9,015 nucleotides of DNA from the NCBI GenBank assembly GCA_024639625.1, contig JAHEIA010000092.1, forward strand, positions 1-9,015. Direction: 5' to 3'. The translations under genes were made by a program, and so were the position numbers. The notes under the pieces are model-generated. The model had not been told where the DNA came from and did no database searches. It saw only the letters and a program-made list of their open reading frames with translations. Shown here piece after piece: positions 6,301 through 9,015 of the stretch; within the stretch, counting starts at the first letter, position 1, and the number at the start of each line of letters is the position of its first letter. The stretch comes from Chromatiales bacterium (lineage in GTDB: Bacteria; Pseudomonadota; Gammaproteobacteria; Chromatiales; Chromatiaceae).

Positions 6301-7959
6301 CAGAGGTGGGTTGGACACCTGCGCAAACTGTTGCTTGAAGTAGGCGAACAACGGCCGGTGGCGCTCCGACAGCACGGCCGGTGGGGTATCGTCACCCATT
6401 GCCCCGATTGGATCCTTACCACCCTCGGCCATCTTCAGCACCAGCGCTCGCAGCAGTTCTGTGGTGTAACCGAAGGCTTGCTGCATGCGTTCGAGGTTGC
6501 CCGTGGGACCCTGGGGACGCGCCCTGGTTTGCTCGGCGAGTTCGCGCAGACGCACCTGATGCGAGCGCAGCCAAACACCGTAGGGTGGGGTAGTCAACTC
6601 GGCGAAGATCTCCGCGTCGGGTATGATGCGCCCCTGTTTGAGGTCGGCGAGCAGCAGCTGACCCGGCTTGAGCCTGTCCTTACGCAGCGTATCCCGTGCG
6701 GCCACTTCCAGTACCCCGGTTTCGCTCGCCAGGATCAGTCGCCGGTCCCGCGTCAGGCAATAGCGACAGGGTCGAAGCCCGTTGCGGTCCAGGATTGCAG
6801 CTACCCGCGTGCCATCGGTAGCCACCACCAGGGCCGGACCGTCCCAGGGTTCCATGAGTGCAGCGTGGTAGGCGTAGAAATCCCGGCGCGCCGCACCCAT
6901 GAAACGGTCCTTGTCCCAAGCCTCGGGGATCATCATGCGCAGTGCATGCGGGAGACTGCGGCCCGCGGACACCAGCAGTTCGAGCACGTTATCGAACAGC
7001 GCGCTGTCGCTGAGCCCGTCGCTCGTTATGGGCAGGACGTTTTCCAGGTCTGAACCGAAACGCTGCGAGGCCATCTCCGCCTCATGGGCACGCATCCAGT
7101 TCAGGTTGCCGCGCAGGGTGTTGATCTCGCCGTTGTGCACCAGACAACGATACGGGTGGGCGAGGTCCCAGGAGCCGAGCGTGTTGGTGGAGAATCGGGC
7201 ATGCAGCAGTACCAGCGCGGATGCGGTGCGCCGGTCCGCCAGGTCGGGATAGAAACTACGCAGCTGCTGGCTGGTGAGCAACCCTTTGTAGACGATCGTG
7301 CGGCGGTCCAAGCAGCACAGATAGAACAGCTCGCGGCCGGCGCCCCCAAGCTTCTTTCGGGCGGCGGCGCGTTCGATCGAGCGGCGCAGCACGTACAGGC
7401 GAAGATCGAACTCCGCCGGCGCAATCGTTTCGCGCGGGGCGACGAAAAACTGCCACACGGTCGGCCGTGAATCGGCAGCGGTGCGGCCCAGCCCCGCCGG
7501 TTCGGTAGGTACCCTACGCCAGCCCAGGAGCTCGAAGCAACGTGTGCGGCAGATGGATTCGATCAAGCGGCGCAGGGGGCGCTGGCGGCGCTCGTCCCGG
7601 GGCAGAAAGGCCTGTGCGACACCGTAGCCGCCGGGCGCCGGCAGTCCGGGGACCTCGTCGGCGAACAAGGCGTGCGGTGTCTGCAGCAGCACACCGGCGC
7701 CGTCACCGGTGTTGTCCTCGGCGCCGCGGGCACCGCGGTGATCGAGGTTGGCGAGTATACGGAGGCCGTCGGTAACCAGTTGGTGGGTCGCTTGTCCGCT
7801 CAAGTCGACCAGGGCTCCGACCCCGCAGTTGGCGTGGCTTTCCCGGATCAGATTCAGGGTTTCCTCCGTGGCATCGATTGTTTCAAGGATAGGCGGTTTC
7901 CGGCCCGCGTGTGATGCGCCTGCAAGGTAGCTCCCGCGGTCGGCACGGCTTCCGGCCAT
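1879..7959 (-). CDS. gltBD: Single-chain glutamate synthase: GltB (alpha) fused to GltD (beta)
   Basis: Glutamate synthase (GOGAT) makes two L-glutamates from glutamine and 2-oxoglutarate using NAD(P)H, in the cytoplasm. This 2026-residue chain holds both subunits. A propeptide of about 44 residues precedes Cys45 (ANCGVG), the N-terminal nucleophile of the class II amidotransferase. That domain includes HARFSTNT (from 253) and HNGEINT (from 275). A central domain (about 530-850) follows, then the FMN synthase domain (about 850-1215) with GTGEGGE, GSKPGEGGELPG and 3Fe-4S cysteines 1146, 1152 and 1157. The GXGXG helix is at about 1250-1450. GltD begins at Met1530, with 4Fe-4S-type cysteines 1580, 1583, 1588, 1592, 1631, 1635 and 1639, GSGPAG at 1684 and GGGDTG at 1822. 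No catalytic motif is missing. Fusion is standard in plant and fungal NADH-GOGAT (about 2150-2200 residues), while bacteria usually have two genes. The GltD half looks like the GGGDTGADC type, not E. coli's. The start at 7959 is uncertain: it lacks a ribosome-binding site. Confidence 0.95.
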   Translation of the reverse strand: MAGSRADRGSYLAGASHAGRKPPILETIDATEETLNLIRESHANCGVGALVDLSGQATHQLVTDGLRILANLDHRGARGAEDNTGDGAGVLLQTPHALFADEVPGLPAPGGYGVAQAFLPRDERRQRPLRRLIESICRTRCFELLGWRRVPTEPAGLGRTAADSRPTVWQFFVAPRETIAPAEFDLRLYVLRRSIERAAARKKLGGAGRELFYLCCLDRRTIVYKGLLTSQQLRSFYPDLADRRTASALVLLHARFSTNTLGSWDLAHPYRCLVHNGEINTLRGNLNWMRAHEAEMASQRFGSDLENVLPITSDGLSDSALFDNVLELLVSAGRSLPHALRMMIPEAWDKDRFMGAARRDFYAYHAALMEPWDGPALVVATDGTRVAAILDRNGLRPCRYCLTRDRRLILASETGVLEVAARDTLRKDRLKPGQLLLADLKQGRIIPDAEIFAELTTPPYGVWLRSHQVRLRELAEQTRARPQGPTGNLERMQQAFGYTTELLRALVLKMAEGGKDPIGAMGDDTPPAVLSERHRPLFAYFKQQFAQVSNPPLDYIREALVTSLAAPIGRRPNLLVPQPTHCRQLLVDSPVLSDQEMAAVAALAEAPRNGIRARHIDLTFTPTESLRRALDRLCAECIAAIHAGCEILILADTSIGPSHIPIPCLLAVSAVHHHLIRSRHRMRVALVVSSGEPAAVHHICTLLGYGADAVHPWLAYRSLDAVGSNGRTKIDPRRWQANYRSALEGGLLKVMAKMGISTLAGYKGAQIFEAIGLAREFVAEYFTGTACSIYGAELELFERETRERHERAYSDPVAADPMLEQGGELYWRRDGERHHWNPYTIGKLQQAARENDRAAYRDFATELNDQDRHPYNLRGLLEFAIRDKDAIDLGEVEPVSSIVERFASGSMSFGALSREAHEALAVAMNRIGGKSGTGEGGEQVERFGTERACSMKQVASGRFGVTAHYLAQAKQIEIKMAQGSKPGEGGELPGAKVDAGIAKVRFTVPGIGLISPPPHHDIYSIEDLAQLIHDLKCANPAAEIHVKLVAKAGVGTIAAGVAKGRADAILISGDTGGTGASMKTSIKSTGSGWEVGLAETHRVLMENRLRSRVRLRADGGLLTGRDVVIAALLGAEEYGFGTAPLVALGCVMLRKCHCNTCSVGIATQDPELRRKFAGAPEHVINYLRFVAEEVRELMARLGFRTLDDMIGRVDRLRARPFRHAKGFPVDVSELLRPAAGEDIPRRVRAQDHRLDDKLDLSVIENTGPALERGDRIVQHLKIRNRDRTFGTLLSYAITQRHGAAGLPDDTIRLVCTGSAGQSFGAFLCRGITLRLLGDANDYVGKGLSGGHIIVAPPGDASFAAEQNVIIGNVALYGATSGEAYINGQAGERFAVRNSGARAVVEGVGDHGCEYMTGGVIVILGPIGRNFGAGMSGGEAYIYDPDGGIQNNLSPEPLHPEAVTIPSDAHRLRRMLQNHLASTGSAMASRLLGNWQQSLAKFRKIMPESYARALERARRESDIRVAAPPAACEAMAGSENHPNGFQRHARAPIPYRDPRQRVRDFDEIYVPSWDETLPRAQGERCMDCGMPSCMGGCPIGNIIPEWNDLVFRGAWREALDRLHATNNFPEFTGYACPAPCENACTLAINADPVAIKTIERAIVDRGWEAGWIVPQPPKVRTGRHVAVVGSGPAGLAAAQQLNRAGHNVTVFEREDAIGGLMVYGIPDFKFAKHRVARRVEQLADEGIAFRTGAHIGVDIPLDELRHEFDAVCLAVGALAPRDVNIPGRELKGIHFGMDYLVRENRRQAGRPVNEPIEATGRRVVVLGGGDTGADCVATARRQGAAKIVQVNVNAMPPATRTADNPWPAQPANYRMTYAIVEGGAEAFALNSAVFLDLDDDGHVDAIDFERVDWERDQAGRRTTKHVLQSGIRVAADLVLIAIGFAGPQLAPFAGMGLETTPHGTIATDTSMMSGLPGVFVAGDARRGPSLIVWAIGEGREAARAIDHYLRGATRLPLSLSTPNRPIPPRGL
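7855..7867 (-). promoter_or_regulatory. Strong Shine-Dalgarno-like GGAGG inside the predicted propeptide, 5 bases before an in-frame CTG
   Basis: On the minus strand GGAGG occupies 7867-7863 and an in-frame CTG (Leu35 of the long form) is at 7857-7855, with a spacing of exactly five bases. The favoured ATG at 7959 has no such site. Starting at CTG would leave ten residues ahead of the catalytic Cys, enough for a short propeptide. CTG starts are rare, so this is either an unusual start or a chance match in the GAG-GAA codons. Confidence 0.25.
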
Positions 7960-8193
7960 GCAAACGGGAGCCGCATGATGGCTGCAAGCGCGCTCGCGCC
8001 GATTCCACGGTTTGCTGGTGGCGAAAAGCGAGGCCGGCGATATGCGTAGATCTACGGGGTCGGTTTGCGGCATCCCCGAATGGCGATCCCGGCGGCGATC
8101 AGCCAGTATGCAGGATACGATTCTGTCGATACTTCGTTCGGGCCGCGCGCCGAGTGCATCAAGATGAAGAGCGGCACCCCAGAAAGGATCAAA
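7960..8193. other. Divergent intergenic region between glutamate synthase and the PilZ gene
   Basis: About 230 bases separate the two divergent starts and should contain both promoters. The glutamate synthase frame stays open back to an ATG at 8247, with another in-frame ATG at 8073. That extension is Arg/Cys/His-rich, overlaps the PilZ gene and resembles nothing, so I treat it as non-coding. A minus-strand TCGACA lies near 8130-8125 with CATACT nearby, but the spacing is too short for a normal sigma70 promoter. I see no clear NtrC or sigma54 site. Confidence 0.4.
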
Positions 8194-8583
8194 ATGAACA
8201 CACGCGAAGGCGAGCGCGTAGCAACCGATCTGGCGGTGACGGTTCACGGCCCGGAACGTGGTCCCTTTCAGGCACGGCTGCGAAACGCCAGTATGTCGGG
8301 AGCTGGAATCGAGTTTTCCGCCAGCGTCGGCATCGATTCCATGGAACCGGTAGAACTCATGATCTCCCTGCCTGTAGGCAAGCGGCTTCAGGCAGTTCGT
8401 ATCACGGGGTTCGTCGTGCGCCGCGACGAGGGATGGCTGGGAGTGATGTTCATGGACGAGGCACCCTGGCTCCCCAGCCGGCTGCGCGAAGCTGCCGTGC
8501 AGCCGACGACCGCTGGTTCGCCGCAGATGCCCGTGTCCAGGCCGCCGATGCCCACCGGGTCTTTGGTCTCCGCGGATTCCTGA
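8194..8583 (+). CDS. PilZ-domain protein, probable c-di-GMP receptor
   Basis: This 129-residue protein is a single PilZ domain, a cytoplasmic sensor of cyclic di-GMP that usually acts by binding partners controlling motility, exopolysaccharide or pili. Both ligand-binding signatures are present: RxxxR at Arg4-Arg8 (REGER) and the N/DxSxxG motif at Asn31-Ala-Ser33-Met-Ser-Gly36. The barrel ends with GWLGVMFMDEA (about 83-93), and a Pro/Ser/Thr-rich tail (about 100-129) is probably disordered. Earlier in-frame ATGs (8065, 8164) lack ribosome-binding sites, whereas ATG 8194 follows AAGGA (8184-8188) at five bases and puts RxxxR near the N-terminus, as in small stand-alone PilZ proteins. It is divergent from glutamate synthase with no neighbour on its own strand, so its partner cannot be guessed from context. 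Confidence 0.88.
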   Translation: MNTREGERVATDLAVTVHGPERGPFQARLRNASMSGAGIEFSASVGIDSMEPVELMISLPVGKRLQAVRITGFVVRRDEGWLGVMFMDEAPWLPSRLREAAVQPTTAGSPQMPVSRPPMPTGSLVSADS

Positions 8584-9015
8584 GCAGAATATCGATTTTC
8601 CGCGTCCGCTCGGATTTGCTGCATCTGGCGAATCCGCAGCCCCTGTGGCGTCACCCGGCGTCCCTGTAGGGGCATACGCTGGGGCTCACCCTGACAGACG
8701 ATGCACTGCGCTCCCGGATGCCGCGGACGGTATTTTTTGCGTTCGCTTCTGCCTCCGGATATCGGGCTGATCCAAGTGTTCCAGCCTCCCTGGTCCCGGT
8801 GGCTGCAACCGCCGCAGAGATCCGCCCCGTCCACCTCGCAGCGTCTCCCTGTGGCGCTACGCGCGGCGTGCCCCGATTGCGCTATTCTGCCCAAAATCCC
8901 CATTATCTGCAGGCTGAAAACTGCGAACCAGCGGCGTAGTTTGCCGAGTGTCGATTTGGCTTACAGTGAACCGATGGCCGCTCGATGGGTCTGCTGAGAT
9001 GTCGTCGGCAGGATA
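8584..9015. other. Right-edge region without a supported gene
   Basis: No reading frame here has a ribosome-binding site plus protein-like composition. A plus frame starting at 8718 (73 codons) and a minus frame from 8903 containing CxxC-like pairs were considered and set aside. An imperfect direct repeat built on CCCTGTGGCG occurs at 8641-8650 and 8847-8856. A TTGCCG at 8942-8947 with TACAGT at 8963-8968 (15-base spacer) could be a weak plus-strand promoter leading to an ATG at 8999 whose frame runs off the window. No terminator for the PilZ gene was identified. Confidence 0.4.
8641..8856 (+). repeat. Imperfect direct repeat pair after the PilZ gene
   Basis: CCCTGTGGCG is found at 8641-8650 and again at 8847-8856. 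Both copies have CGCAGC a few bases before and GGCGT a few bases after, giving a loosely matching unit of about 30 bases at a distance of 206. This may be chance in GC-rich DNA; there is no second sign of a mobile element. Confidence 0.25.

Noticed and set aside
7960..8247. N-terminal extension of glutamate synthase from an ATG at 8247 or 8073
   Set aside because: The added 96 or 38 residues are Arg/Cys/His-rich and unlike a GltB propeptide. The longer one overlaps the PilZ coding region on the opposite strand.
7911..8669. Plus-strand open frame of 252 codons covering the PilZ gene in another frame
   Set aside because: Arg-rich out-of-frame reading. The PilZ frame carries both c-di-GMP motifs and a good ribosome-binding site.
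8388..8903. Minus-strand frame of 171 codons with CxxC-like pairs, suggestive of a zinc ribbon
   Set aside because: Its C-terminal half is antisense to the PilZ gene, no ribosome-binding site is evident, and the cysteine spacing fits no zinc-binding family I know.
8718..8939. Plus-strand frame of 73 codons starting MPRTVFFAFASASG, slightly signal-peptide-like
   Set aside because: No ribosome-binding site, a low-information Ala/Pro/Arg composition, and an upstream in-frame stop at 8668-8670.

Overview
The window is GC-rich (clearly above 55% G+C by eye) and bacterial. It looks Gram-negative and probably proteobacterial: it carries a signal-peptide-bearing outer-membrane beta-barrel protein ending in Phe and a c-di-GMP-type PilZ protein. 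I cannot name the organism from the sequence.

Layout. An outer-membrane protein gene lies on the plus strand (275-1123). It is followed by about 750 bases with no convincing intact gene (1124-1878), which hold a perfect GC-rich hairpin (1336-1361) and a small plus-strand reading frame with a strong ribosome-binding site that appears broken by a one-base frameshift (1655-1784). Most of the window (1879-7959, minus strand) is one very long gene encoding a single-chain glutamate synthase. The alpha subunit (GltB: class II amidotransferase, central, FMN/3Fe-4S and GXGXG domains) is joined in frame, almost without linker, to a complete beta subunit (GltD: N-terminal 4Fe-4S cysteines, FAD and pyridine-nucleotide folds). 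Bacteria usually make these as two separate proteins, so this fused, eukaryote-NADH-GOGAT-like arrangement is the most interesting feature here. Divergent from it, on the plus strand, is a small PilZ-domain gene (8194-8583). The last 430 bases hold no supported gene.

How the parts work together. The fused enzyme would take glutamine and 2-oxoglutarate to two glutamates using NAD(P)H, the GOGAT half of ammonia assimilation. No glutamine synthetase or nitrogen regulator is in view. The PilZ protein and the outer-membrane protein have no evident functional link to it. PilZ and glutamate synthase share a divergent upstream region of about 230 bases, and the outer-membrane gene and glutamate synthase converge. 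No mobile element, CRISPR array, tRNA or rRNA was seen. All positions and motifs were read by eye; no database search was possible.
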